A stretch of DNA of 64,000 nucleotides, from NCBI RefSeq assembly GCF_019278465.1, contig NZ_CP058983.1, forward strand, positions 1,735,501 to 1,799,500. The letters are read 5' to 3'. The stretch comes from Tenacibaculum sp. AHE14PA (lineage in GTDB: Bacteria > Bacteroidota > Bacteroidia > Flavobacteriales > Flavobacteriaceae). The position numbers were made by a program, and so were the translations under genes. Below the pieces are notes generated by a model that saw only the letters and a list, made by a program, of their open reading frames with translations, was not told the origin of the DNA and searched no databases. This document shows positions 54,232-62,692 of the stretch, piece after piece. Position 1 is the first letter of the stretch. Every line of letters begins with the position of its first letter.

Positions 54232-54558
54232 CTATTTTAATTTTTCGTTGTTGTGATGACGATCGTGATCACGTTTTGTTTTTATATCTAATTTTTTATC
54301 GAAAGCTTCTTGAAGATTAATTCCTGTTTGATTTGCTAAACACAGTACCACAAACATAACATCTGCTAATTCTTCTCCTAAATCTTTATTTTTATCGCTC
54401 TCTTTTTCACTTTGTTCGCCATAACGACGTGCGATAATTCTTGCTACTTCTCCTACTTCTTCTGTTAATTGCGCCATGTTTGTTAATTCGTTAAAATAAC
54501 GAACTCCATGATTTTTAATCCAATTATCAACTTCTTTTTGAGCGTCTTGTATATTCAT
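54232..54558 (-). CDS. MazG-like nucleotide pyrophosphohydrolase
   Basis: The 108-residue protein matches the small MazG/dUTPase-like all-alpha hydrolase group. The metal-binding Glu/Asp motifs are EEVGEVARI and DLGEELADVMFVVLCLA, giving the ExxE-ExxD arrangement. These enzymes hydrolyse nucleoside triphosphates, probably abnormal ones, to monophosphate and pyrophosphate. A His-rich charged tail (KRDHDRHHNNEK) follows. It begins the small operon with the two membrane proteins. Confidence 0.88.
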   Translation of the reverse strand: MNIQDAQKEVDNWIKNHGVRYFNELTNMAQLTEEVGEVARIIARRYGEQSEKESDKNKDLGEELADVMFVVLCLANQTGINLQEAFDKKLDIKTKRDHDRHHNNEKLK

Positions 54559-54651
54559 TTTTACTTCAGAGTTTAAAATTCAAATATAAATATTTCTTTT
54601 GGGCTAATTAATTCGCCATGGCGGATTTTTTCTATTCTTTCCTGCTTTAAC

Positions 54652-55869
54652 TTAATTTAATCCTTCTAACTTTTCTTTTTTAACAACGCTGCTTAACATC
54701 AATAAGAAAAACAACCCTATTATCGACATAAAAGTAATAATCCACCATGTTTTATCAAATCCCAAAGCAGCTACTAATTGCATTCCTGAATTATGTCCAA
54801 AAATATGTGCCAAAGAAAAAGCAATACTATAATATGCCATATATTCTCCTTGATTTCCCTTTTTTGCACGCTCCATTACAAAAGCATTAGAAAACGGGAA
54901 AGCAATCATTTCGCCAATAGTCATAAATAACATTCCTATTACTAAAATACCAATCCAACCTGTTAAGTTTAGTACTAAAAAACTTATCCCTGTTAAAAAT
55001 AAACCTACAAACATTAAGCGTTCTTTTGAATACTTACTTTCTTCTAACCACTTAATTAATGGCATTTCCAATAAAAAGATTAAAAAACCATTCATTCCCA
55101 TTAACAAACCAATCTCTAACTCAGATAAATCATGAACGTTTTCATAATACAATGGCATTGTTGAAAAGTATTGTAAAAACACAAATCCGAAGATAAACAT
55201 CGCTACAAAAAACACCCAAAAAGCCTTGTCAGAAAACACCGAAACCGGATTATCAACTTTCACCTCATCTAAAACTTTTGCCTTTTTAGGATTCAACACT
55301 TTTATAAGTAATAACGTTGCTAGAATACACGTAATACCATCAACCCAAAACAAACCACTATAACTTAAAGTAGTAATTATAATTCCGCCAACTGCTGGCC
55401 CAGCAGAAAAACCTAAGTTAATTGCCAAACGGATTAAAGTTACCGAACGTGTTTTATTTTCTGGCTTACTGTAAGCACTTAAAGCTACAAACATTGCGGG
55501 CCTAAAAGCATCAGCAACTAACATCACCAAAAAGATACCAATACAAAAACCGTAAAATGTAGTTACAAACTGCAAGGCTAAAAACATTAAACCGGTTAAA
55601 AACAAACTTGTTTTCATTACTTTGTACGAACCTATTTTATCAGTTAGCTTTCCTCCTAACCAAGATCCTAATACAGAACCTAAACCAAAACAACTCATAA
55701 TCCAAGCTACATCTTTTAGTGTGAAGTCTAAATCTTTGGTTAAATACAATGATAAAAACGGAATTACCATCGTACCTGCTCTATTTATTAGTGTAATTAG
55801 AGCAAGCCACCAAACTTCGGTTGAAAGCCCTTTAAACGTCTCTAAATAATTAAAATATAGTTTTTTCAT
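54652..55869 (-). CDS. MFS transporter (drug-efflux type)
   Basis: The 405-residue transporter starts at ATG 55869 (MKKLYFNYLETFKGL) and has about 12 hydrophobic segments. The loop 2-3 motif is LGSWLGGKLTDKIGSYKVMK, the MFS signature A, and the region after helix 4 has RLAINLGFSAGPAVGGII, resembling motif C of drug antiporters. Substrates cannot be named. The upstream region (55905-56043) carries a short reading frame and a terminator arranged as a leader-peptide attenuator, which suggests that the gene is induced by something that disturbs translation. An in-frame start at 55908 would lie inside the terminator and is rejected. Confidence 0.88.
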   Translation of the reverse strand: MKKLYFNYLETFKGLSTEVWWLALITLINRAGTMVIPFLSLYLTKDLDFTLKDVAWIMSCFGLGSVLGSWLGGKLTDKIGSYKVMKTSLFLTGLMFLALQFVTTFYGFCIGIFLVMLVADAFRPAMFVALSAYSKPENKTRSVTLIRLAINLGFSAGPAVGGIIITTLSYSGLFWVDGITCILATLLLIKVLNPKKAKVLDEVKVDNPVSVFSDKAFWVFFVAMFIFGFVFLQYFSTMPLYYENVHDLSELEIGLLMGMNGFLIFLLEMPLIKWLEESKYSKERLMFVGLFLTGISFLVLNLTGWIGILVIGMLFMTIGEMIAFPFSNAFVMERAKKGNQGEYMAYYSIAFSLAHIFGHNSGMQLVAALGFDKTWWIITFMSIIGLFFLLMLSSVVKKEKLEGLN

Positions 55870-55904
55870 ACTGTTTGGTTTAGTAGTTATTGATGCTCTT
55901 AAAA

Positions 55905-55938
55905 ACAAAAAAATCCGACTGTGAAGTCGGACTTTTTA
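55905..55938 (-). terminator. Intrinsic terminator upstream of the MFS gene (attenuator)
   Basis: On the minus strand the stem has arms AGTCCGACT and AGTCGGATT with a TCAC loop, preceded by A and followed by seven U residues. It lies 36 bases before the MFS start codon. Its 5' arm is complementary to eight bases in the upstream short reading frame. Confidence 0.88.
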
Positions 55939-55965
55939 TAATTGATATATTTTATATTTGAATAA

Positions 55966-56043
55966 TCATAATACATAAGTAGCCCGACATGTTCCGTATC
56001 TCACGGTCCATTTACATTGCTTATATGTATTAAAAATTGCCAT
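55966..56043 (-). CDS. Probable leader peptide of the MFS gene (25 residues)
   Basis: ATG at 56043 opens 25 codons to TGA at 55966. The peptide begins MAIFNTYKQCK and ends RYGTCRATYVL, with two Cys and two Arg, one Trp and three Tyr. About 28 bases after the stop is the terminator at 55905-55938, and then the MFS gene. Bases 55988-55981 on the minus strand (GTCGGGCT, within codons Cys19-Arg20-Ala21) are complementary to the terminator 5' arm AGTCCGAC over eight pairs with one G-U. A small hairpin CCGT-GAGAT-ACGG lies at 55994-56006 in the same frame. No family is recognised; it is inferred to be a leader peptide. Confidence 0.6.
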   Translation of the reverse strand: MAIFNTYKQCKWTVRYGTCRATYVL

Positions 56044-56168
56044 TTTAGTATTAATTGAAGCGTAAAACTATAAAAAAAAGAAATAGGTTTTACAAAACAC
56101 TATTTTAAAACCTTATTTCATATTGATTCTAAATAAATTACTCTTAATTACTTGTTCGTTTCAAAGTA

Positions 56169-56193
56169 GTTCTCGACTCCACTCGAACTGACA
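56169..56193. repeat. Copy of the TCGACTGCGCTCGA repeat family
   Basis: GTTCTCGACTCCACTCGAAC followed by TGACA lies between the MFS leader and the cyclase gene. It matches the copy inside hemW (57847-57871) at 23 of 25 bases. Confidence 0.7.
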
Positions 56194-56211
56194 ACTATTA
56201 TAAATTTATTC

Positions 56212-56961
56212 TTATTGAATTTTATACAAAATAGGTTTACTTGGAGTTGCATCATTTTCAAAAGGGGCAATCATTAAATTTAAAAAATATGCTCCGTCTT
56301 TTATTGATTCTTTTACATAGATAAATTCTGTAATAGTTGCATCAAAACGAATTTCATTTGCGGTATTCCAAAAAGCATTGTGCGCTAATAATTTACCTTC
56401 ATCTTTTTCTTTATCTACCGAAGGTAAATCTATTAATAAATGCTTCACTCCTATTTCTTTTAAATAAGCAGCGGCTGCTTCTAATAAGTAAGGCGGGTTT
56501 GTATTTGAATATCGAGTGCTTGTTTTTTTATCAGAATTTGGCAATGTTCTTATTACAACAGCTTCTCTTACTTTATTTTTTAAAATTGCATGTAATTGAC
56601 CTTTTGTAATTACAGAATCTCCATGTTCTAACTCCTTTGGGGTTATTGTAATAACCTCAGCTAAAAAAAAGAATTTATTTAAATTTTTATTTACAGAATG
56701 TACTTGTTTTGTAATATGCCCAACACACTCGGTATGTGTTATATGCGCATGCGGATTAAAAGAGATATTATTAAAATTAACATCTGCCCCTTTAGAAACA
56801 CTACCAACCCAATTACCTTCTTTTACTGGCTTAATTTCTGGTTCACCAACATACCATGCATTGATGTTTTCTTTTAAAACATCTATTGAAATAGAAATAT
56901 CTAAAGGTTTTGATAAATCTATTCTATGTTTTTCTGAATTGTAAGTTATCTCTGCAATCAT
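56212..56961 (-). CDS. Cyclase family protein (kynurenine formamidase-like)
   Basis: The 249-residue protein has a cyclase/kynurenine formamidase fold. The metal motif usually written HxGTHxDxPxH reads HITHTECVGH here, so the ligand Asp is a Glu and the Gly and Pro are replaced, although three His remain. The later segments VREAVVIRTLPNSDKKTSTRYSNTNPPYLLEAAAAYLKEIGVKHLLIDLPSVDKEKDEG and LAHNAFWN fit the family. It might hydrolyse an amide or cyclic ester. It is 7 bases from hemW on the same strand. Confidence 0.75.
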   Translation of the reverse strand: MIAEITYNSEKHRIDLSKPLDISISIDVLKENINAWYVGEPEIKPVKEGNWVGSVSKGADVNFNNISFNPHAHITHTECVGHITKQVHSVNKNLNKFFFLAEVITITPKELEHGDSVITKGQLHAILKNKVREAVVIRTLPNSDKKTSTRYSNTNPPYLLEAAAAYLKEIGVKHLLIDLPSVDKEKDEGKLLAHNAFWNTANEIRFDATITEFIYVKESIKDGAYFLNLMIAPFENDATPSKPILYKIQ

Positions 56962-56968
56962 GTTTTTA

Positions 56969-58171
56969 TTATTTAATTATAAATAATTCTGAAGCCAAAC
57001 CGTCTGCCAAAAACTTTCCTTTTGGAGTTGTTTTTAATACCCTGTCGTCATTACGAGGAGACAACGACGAAGTAATCTGATTAAAACCTAAAGATTGCTC
57101 CGTTTCTCTCGCAATGACGAGTAAACCTTCATCTATAAACTTTTTTGACGAGATTAGTAATTCCTCTTTAAAATCTTCATCAATTTTATTTAACGATACG
57201 CCCCAAATAGTTCGTAAGCCCGTCATTAAATATTCGTTAAACTGATCTTCTTTTGATAATTCTTCTACTTCATTCGGAAGATTACCTTGCTGAAGTTCCT
57301 TTATATATTTTGCGTTATTAGCGACATTCCAACTACGATGCGTTTTACTAAACGAATGCGCAGACGGACCGATACCAATATATTTTTTACCCAACCAATA
57401 ACTTGTGTTGTGTTTCGAAAAGTAATCCGCTTTTCCGAAATTTGAAATTTCGTAATGTATAAATCCGTTTTTAGCTGTTTCTGCTACTAAAATATCAAAA
57501 TGTTCTTTTGCTACCGTTTCATCAGGTGCTGGATATTTTCCTTGACTAATAAAACTAGCCATTGCTGTTTTTGGCTCAACTGTTAATGCGTAGCTTGAGA
57601 TATGATTCACGCCAAAACCGAACGCTATTTGTAAATTCTCTTTCCATCGTTCGTTACTCATATTCGGAACACCGTAAATTAAATCGACCGTAATATTATC
57701 AAAATGGCGGGTCGCCATAGATAAACATTCTTTTGCCTCTTTAGCCTTATGCGCACGATTCATACTTTTTAAATCTTCTTCAAAAAAAGATTGCACGCCA
57801 ATACTTAATCTGTTTATTCCTGCTAATTTGTATTCTTCAAAAATAGTTCTCGACTCCGCTCGAACGGACAAATCAGATAAATCATCCGGATTGGCTTCTA
57901 AAGTAATCTCGGGGTTTTCTATTACTTTATAATTCTGATGAACTGCCTTTAACAAGGTTTCTATTTCTTCTTTCGATAATAAAGACGGAGTTCCGCCACC
58001 AAAATAAATAGTTTCTATGGTTTCGTTTGCTAATTCTTCTTTTCTGATTTCAAGCTCTTTTACCATGCACAAAACCAAGTCATCTTTCCTTTTTAAAGAA
58101 GTAGAAAAATGGAAATCGCAATAAAAACATGCTTGCTTGCAAAACGGTATGTGTAGATAGATTCCTGCCAA
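56969..58171 (-). CDS. hemW: HemW-like radical SAM heme chaperone, with two repeat insertions
   Basis: This 400-residue protein belongs to the HemN/HemW group and has CxxxCxxC at 11-18 (CKQACFYCDFHF), FGGGTPSLL and EITLEANPDDLS. The lack of the extra features of oxygen-independent coproporphyrinogen oxidase suggests HemW, a heme chaperone. Two parts are foreign. After NPDDLS, the residues VRAESRT derive from the 25-base repeat at 57847-57871. Near the C-terminus, VIARETEQSLGFNQITSSLSPRNDD derives from a palindromic repeat at 57045-57120. Both are read in frame, and the core motifs around them are intact, so the protein is probably still made. Confidence 0.85.
   Translation of the reverse strand: MAGIYLHIPFCKQACFYCDFHFSTSLKRKDDLVLCMVKELEIRKEELANETIETIYFGGGTPSLLSKEEIETLLKAVHQNYKVIENPEITLEANPDDLSDLSVRAESRTIFEEYKLAGINRLSIGVQSFFEEDLKSMNRAHKAKEAKECLSMATRHFDNITVDLIYGVPNMSNERWKENLQIAFGFGVNHISSYALTVEPKTAMASFISQGKYPAPDETVAKEHFDILVAETAKNGFIHYEISNFGKADYFSKHNTSYWLGKKYIGIGPSAHSFSKTHRSWNVANNAKYIKELQQGNLPNEVEELSKEDQFNEYLMTGLRTIWGVSLNKIDEDFKEELLISSKKFIDEGLLVIARETEQSLGFNQITSSLSPRNDDRVLKTTPKGKFLADGLASELFIIK
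57045..57120. repeat. Palindromic repeat inside the hemW coding sequence
   Basis: The left arm TCGTCATTACGAGG...AGTAATCT and the right arm AGATTGCT...CGCAATGACGA are imperfect inverted repeats separated by a short spacer. One arm matches the repeat at 1493-1521. The repeat codes for about 25 residues near the hemW C-terminus and leaves the frame open. Confidence 0.75.
57847..57871. repeat. TCGACTGCGCTCGA-family repeat inside the hemW coding sequence
   Basis: GTTCTCGACTCCGCTCGAAC followed by GGACA is identical at 23 of 25 bases to the intergenic copy at 56169-56193. It lies within hemW codons just after NPDDLS and does not interrupt the frame. Confidence 0.8.
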
Positions 58172-58177
58172 AATAAA

Positions 58178-58732
58178 TTACTTTTTTACTCTTTTTTCAT
58201 TCTGCTTTACAAAACTTGCCCAACCAGTATAATTTTTACCACCTACAACCCTTCCTGAATTATAATGATGACAAACCGCTGCGGCTAAACCATCAGTTGC
58301 ATCTAAATTTTTAGGTAAGGTCTTTAAATTCAATAAGGATTTTAGCATTAAAGCAACTTGCTCTTTACTAGATTTTCCGTTACCTGTAATTGCCATTTTA
58401 ATTTTTAGTGGTGCATATTCTGTTACTGGTATTTCGCGTGACAATGCTGCTGCCATCGCAACTCCTTGTGCGCGTCCAAGCTTTAACATCGATTGTACAT
58501 TTTTACCAAAAAAAGGTGCTTCTAAAGCTACTTCATCAGGTTTATACGTATCTATCAATTCAATTGTACGTTCAAAAATTAACTTTAGTTTTAAGTAATG
58601 ATCGTCGTATTTTTTTAAAATTAACTCATTCATTTGAACGAATTCCATTTTTTTTTCCACCACTTTTATAATTCCGAATCCCATGATAGAAGTTCCGGGG
58701 TCAATTCCTAAAATAATTTTCTCTGTCTTCAA
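58178..58732 (-). CDS. ruvC: Holliday junction resolvase RuvC
   Basis: The 184-residue nuclease resolves Holliday junctions by paired cuts with RuvAB. The RNase H-like acidic residues are readable in GIDPGTSIMGFG (Asp), DEVALEAPFFGKN (Glu) and NLDATDGLAAAVCHHY (Asp-Asp). Length is normal. It ends 6 bases before hemW, in the same direction. ruvA and ruvB are not in the window. Confidence 0.95.
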   Translation of the reverse strand: MKTEKIILGIDPGTSIMGFGIIKVVEKKMEFVQMNELILKKYDDHYLKLKLIFERTIELIDTYKPDEVALEAPFFGKNVQSMLKLGRAQGVAMAAALSREIPVTEYAPLKIKMAITGNGKSSKEQVALMLKSLLNLKTLPKNLDATDGLAAAVCHHYNSGRVVGGKNYTGWASFVKQNEKRVKK

Positions 58733-58835
58733 ATTTTAATTTCTATAACACTAAACTAATCAATTAAATATTAAGTGATCATCATAATAAGTAAGGTGTA
58801 GTTCTAATACTAGCTCAGAATGATGCTAAAAACTA

Positions 58836-60455
58836 CTAAACTTCCAGTGAAGTAAACTTAAATGTATTTCCGTCAAACAATCCTTTATCAGATAGTTTTA
58901 ACGCTGGTATTACCAACAGTGCCATAAAAGATAAACTCATATATGGTGCTCGTAATTTACTTCCAATTTGTTTTGCCATTGTATCTAATTCTGCATACGC
59001 TTTACCTATTTCTTCTGCGGGTTTATCAGACATGATTCCCGCTACAGGTAATGAAACTATTTTTTCTTCGGATGCCGTTACTGCACAAACTCCACCTTTA
59101 TTAGCTATCAATAAATTTACGGCCTTACATATAGCTTCATCAGAAACACCGACTGCTATTATATTATGAGAATCGTGCCCAACCGAACTAGCAATTGCTC
59201 CTTCTTTTAATCCGAAGTTTTTTATAAATGCGATTGATGGCTCAGCATTTTTATAACGATTTACAACCGTCATTTTTAATACATCAGTTTCTGTGTTAGA
59301 AACTAAATTACCCTCTTTTATCAAAGCATCCGCTTCAACTTCATTCGTTACTAGTTCACCATCTAAAGCTTCAATAACTCTAATTTTTGTTGCGGTAGAT
59401 TTAAATTCAAAATCAACTACTTCCTTTTTATCTGTATTAAAATTATTCAACACTTTAAAAGGAACTGACTTTACAAACGATTTTCCGTTTTCAGCAATCA
59501 ACTCTCCGTTAATATAGGTTTGTAAAACATTAAAACTCTTTAAATCTTTAACTACAATAAAATCCGCATCATCCCCTTGTTCTAACAAACCAACATCTAA
59601 ATTATAGTGTTTTACAGGATTTATACAAGCTGCCTGTAAAACTTTAAAAACATCAATGCCTTTTGCTACCGCACGCTCACATAACTCATTCAAATGACCT
59701 ACTAATAAATCATCTGGATGTTTATCATCAGAGCAAAACATCATATTTTCGTAATGATGAGGTAATAAATCAATCAATGCTTCGAAATTTTTAGCAGCAC
59801 TCCCTTCACGAATAATTACTTTCATTCCTTTTTGAAGTTTCTCTAAAGCCTCATCATAACTAAAGCATTCGTGGTCGGTAGAAATTCCTGCCGATATATA
59901 TTTAGTAACATCATCACCTCTTAAACCTGGCGCATGACCGTCAATAGGTTTATTATTATTTTTTGCATGCTGAATCTTTTTTAAAACCTCTTCATCATCA
60001 AACAAAACCCCAGGATAATTCATCATTTCTGCTAAATATTTGATATCAGGATTTTCCATCATCAATTTAATATCCTCAGAATCGATAATTGCGCCTGCAC
60101 TTTCAAAAGATGTTGCGGGTACACAACTTGGTGCACCAAAATTAAATTTTAACGGAACTTTCTTTCCGTTTTCAATCATAAAATCTACTCCTTTTACCCC
60201 TAAAACATTTGCTATTTCATGCGGATCAGAAACAGTGGCAACCGTACCATGAACAACTGCTATTTTAGCAAATTCTGAAGGTACTAACATTGAACTCTCA
60301 ATATGAATATGTGCATCTACAAAACCAGGAATAATATAATTCTCTACAGCGTTATTTTTTTCCCTTACTGCTGTTATCTTCCCGTTTTCAACCTCAACTT
60401 CTCCTTTGTAGATTCGTTTGTTTTGTATGTCAACTATATTTCCTTGTACAATCAT
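58836..60455 (-). CDS. ade: Adenine deaminase
   Basis: From ATG 60455 this is a 539-residue amidohydrolase that converts adenine to hypoxanthine in purine salvage. The metal-binding motif [45 protein letters not shown], the ligand-bearing CFSYDEA and the [14 protein letters not shown] motif typical of bacterial adenine deaminases are present. The frame runs open to 60509, but those 18 codons ([12 protein letters not shown]...) overlap the pckA terminator and are unlikely. It is separated from pckA by that terminator, so it probably has its own promoter. Confidence 0.94.
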   Translation of the reverse strand: MIVQGNIVDIQNKRIYKGEVEVENGKITAVREKNNAVENYIIPGFVDAHIHIESSMLVPSEFAKIAVVHGTVATVSDPHEIANVLGVKGVDFMIENGKKVPLKFNFGAPSCVPATSFESAGAIIDSEDIKLMMENPDIKYLAEMMNYPGVLFDDEEVLKKIQHAKNNNKPIDGHAPGLRGDDVTKYISAGISTDHECFSYDEALEKLQKGMKVIIREGSAAKNFEALIDLLPHHYENMMFCSDDKHPDDLLVGHLNELCERAVAKGIDVFKVLQAACINPVKHYNLDVGLLEQGDDADFIVVKDLKSFNVLQTYINGELIAENGKSFVKSVPFKVLNNFNTDKKEVVDFEFKSTATKIRVIEALDGELVTNEVEADALIKEGNLVSNTETDVLKMTVVNRYKNAEPSIAFIKNFGLKEGAIASSVGHDSHNIIAVGVSDEAICKAVNLLIANKGGVCAVTASEEKIVSLPVAGIMSDKPAEEIGKAYAELDTMAKQIGSKLRAPYMSLSFMALLVIPALKLSDKGLFDGNTFKFTSLEV

Positions 60456-60497
60456 GCTATTGGTTTTAAAGCTACAAAAATAGGTAGTATTTGCGCA

Positions 60498-60526
60498 TAA
60501 AAAAAGCATCCTTTCGGATGCTTTTA
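60498..60526 (-). terminator. Terminator of pckA
   Basis: The arms AAAAGCATCC and GGATGCTTTT enclose a four-base loop; the minus strand continues with a U run. It lies within 10 bases of the pckA stop. Confidence 0.9.
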
Positions 60527-60531
60527 ATTAT

Positions 60532-62142
60532 TTATTTTTTAACATTTGGTGGTCCTCCTGCTAAAATTTCAGCGTTTGCATTTTCTTCAAACTTCTTAAA
60601 GTTTTCTCTAAATGAATCTGCTAATTTGTGTGCTGTTTTATAATACTCTTCATCATTATCCCAAGCTTTTCTTTGGCTTAACATTTCAGAAGGCACTCCT
60701 GGACATTGTCTTGGTTGTGCTAAACCAAATACTGAATGTGTGTGGTAGTTTTCTTCGTTTACATCTCCTAAAGCTCCGCTTAATGCTGCATTAATCATAG
60801 CACGCGTGTACTTTAATTTCATTCTGTGACCAATACCGTAAGGACCTGCTGTCCATCCAGTATTTACCAACCAAACATTTACATCTGACGCCTTCATTTT
60901 TTCGCTTAACATTTCTGCATAACGAGTTGGGTGTAACGGCATAAATGGTGCGCCGAAACAAGCTGAAAAACTTGGTAATGGCTCTGTAACACCTGCTTCT
61001 GTACCTGCAACTTTAGCTGTATAACCAGAAATAAAGTGATATGCTGCTTGACCTGGTGTTAACCTAGATATTGGAGGCAATACTCCGAAAGCATCTGCAG
61101 TTAAGAAAAATATATTTTTAGGATTTTTTCCTGTTGATGGTGTTTGAATATTTTCGATATGATGTATCGGGTAACTTACACGTGTATTTTGTGTAATTGA
61201 CGTGTCATGAAAATCTACATTTCCTTCAACATCCATTACAACGTTTTCTAGGATTGCTCCTCTTTTAATCGCTGCGTGAATTTCTGGTTCTTTATCTTTA
61301 GATAAGTCGATTACTTTTGCGTAACAACCACCTTCAAAATTAAAAACAGTGTTTTCAGAAGTCCATCCATGTTCATCATCACCAATCAAACTACGTTTTG
61401 GATCTGTAGATAAAGTTGTTTTTCCTGTACCTGATAATCCGAAGAAAATAGCTGTATCACCTTTTTCACCAACGTTTGCAGAACAGTGCATTGGTAACGT
61501 ATTTTTAAATACCGGTAAGATAAAGTTTAATGCAGAAAAAATTCCTTTTTTAATTTCACCAGTATAACCGGTTCCCCCTATTAAAGCAACCTTTCTTTCG
61601 AAGTTTAAAATAGCAAAATTGTGTTGACGAGTTCCATCAACTGCTGGATCTGCCATAAAACCTGGTGCATTAATTACAGTCCACTCAGGAGAAAAATCTT
61701 TTAATTCTTCCTCAGTTGGACGTAAAAACATGTTGTGAGCAAACATGTTACTCCAAGGATATTCGTTTACAACTCTAATATTTAGCTTATAATCCTCATC
61801 TGCACATGCATAGCTATCACGCACAAAAACCTCTTTATTAGAAAGGTAGTTCGTTACTTTATCGTAAAGTTTATCGAATTTTGCAGAATCGAAAGGTATG
61901 TTTATATCTCCCCACCAAATTTCATCTTTTGTAATATCGTCTTTAACGATAAAACGATCCATTGGTGAACGACCTGTAAACTCTCCTGTTTTAACTGCTA
62001 ATGCACCAAAACTAGTATTTACACCTTGTTCTTTTTTTATAGTAGTATCTTGTAATTCGTCTGAAGTTAATTGATAACGAATCGTAGCGTCCTTAATACC
62101 TAAGTTATCTAATGATATCGTTTTCTTATCAATATTTGTCAT
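60532..62142 (-). CDS. pckA: Phosphoenolpyruvate carboxykinase (ATP)
   Basis: The 536-residue enzyme converts oxaloacetate and ATP to PEP, CO2 and ADP, the entry step of gluconeogenesis. The kinase-1a P-loop is FFGLSGTGKTTLS, the kinase-2 motif is LIGDDEHGW, the substrate-binding region includes FTGRSPMDRFIVKDD and NMFLRPTEEELKDF, and GIGHRMKLKYTRAMI is near the end. All these show the ATP-dependent class, not the GTP one. It has a strong terminator and an upstream gap of about 94 bases. Confidence 0.97.
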   Translation of the reverse strand: MTNIDKKTISLDNLGIKDATIRYQLTSDELQDTTIKKEQGVNTSFGALAVKTGEFTGRSPMDRFIVKDDITKDEIWWGDINIPFDSAKFDKLYDKVTNYLSNKEVFVRDSYACADEDYKLNIRVVNEYPWSNMFAHNMFLRPTEEELKDFSPEWTVINAPGFMADPAVDGTRQHNFAILNFERKVALIGGTGYTGEIKKGIFSALNFILPVFKNTLPMHCSANVGEKGDTAIFFGLSGTGKTTLSTDPKRSLIGDDEHGWTSENTVFNFEGGCYAKVIDLSKDKEPEIHAAIKRGAILENVVMDVEGNVDFHDTSITQNTRVSYPIHHIENIQTPSTGKNPKNIFFLTADAFGVLPPISRLTPGQAAYHFISGYTAKVAGTEAGVTEPLPSFSACFGAPFMPLHPTRYAEMLSEKMKASDVNVWLVNTGWTAGPYGIGHRMKLKYTRAMINAALSGALGDVNEENYHTHSVFGLAQPRQCPGVPSEMLSQRKAWDNDEEYYKTAHKLADSFRENFKKFEENANAEILAGGPPNVKK

Positions 62143-62236
62143 CTTAAATTAATTTAGTTGTGTTTAATTTCTCACAAAAATAGAACTTTTTGATTAAAAT
62201 CATTCCTCATTGAAAAGTTTTATCAACTATTATTGA

Positions 62237-62611
62237 TTAATAACTTTTTTTTAAGAAATGAAAAACCATCAAAGACCAACCTATAATTAGCATAACTCCT
62301 CCTAACGGAGTTACAAACCAAATTGATTTTGCAGGCACATCTAACAAGTGTATTGCGTAAATTGAGCCTGAAAAAAGCAATATTCCACCAATTACAAATA
62401 AACTAATAGCGTTTTTCTGTTTTAATGTAAACTCCTTAAACGTATTTATAAACAGTAATAATAAAACATGAATAAACTGATATCTTACTGCTGTTTCAAA
62501 GCTTTGCATTGCTTCTTCGCTTAATGTTGCTTTTAATGCGTGCGCACCAAAAGCTCCTAAAATTACTGCGATGCCTCCTAACACCGATGCTATTGTTAAA
62601 TTTTTATACAT
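62237..62611 (-). CDS. DUF423 family membrane protein
   Basis: The 124-residue protein has four hydrophobic helices and the family pattern GGIAVILGAFGAHALKATLSEEAMQSFETAVRYQFIHVLLLLFI, including the GAFGAHAL motif. DUF423 (YgdD-like) proteins are widespread inner-membrane proteins of unknown function. It is divergent from the saccharopine dehydrogenase-like gene, with about 80 bases between starts. Confidence 0.9.
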   Translation of the reverse strand: MYKNLTIASVLGGIAVILGAFGAHALKATLSEEAMQSFETAVRYQFIHVLLLLFINTFKEFTLKQKNAISLFVIGGILLFSGSIYAIHLLDVPAKSIWFVTPLGGVMLIIGWSLMVFHFLKKSY

Positions 62612-62692
62612 TTACGTTCTTTTTGTTTAAAATTAAACTTTTTTAGCGATATTGTGCTTTTAAATTTTTAAGACAACAAAAGTACATTATAA

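Noticed and set aside
55870-55908. Longer start for the MFS transporter
   Set aside because: It would place the start codon in the terminator and add residues that do not fit the transporter N-terminus.
56969-58171. hemW as a pseudogene because of the repeats
   Set aside because: The frame is open throughout and the radical SAM and following core motifs are intact, so the gene is treated as coding.
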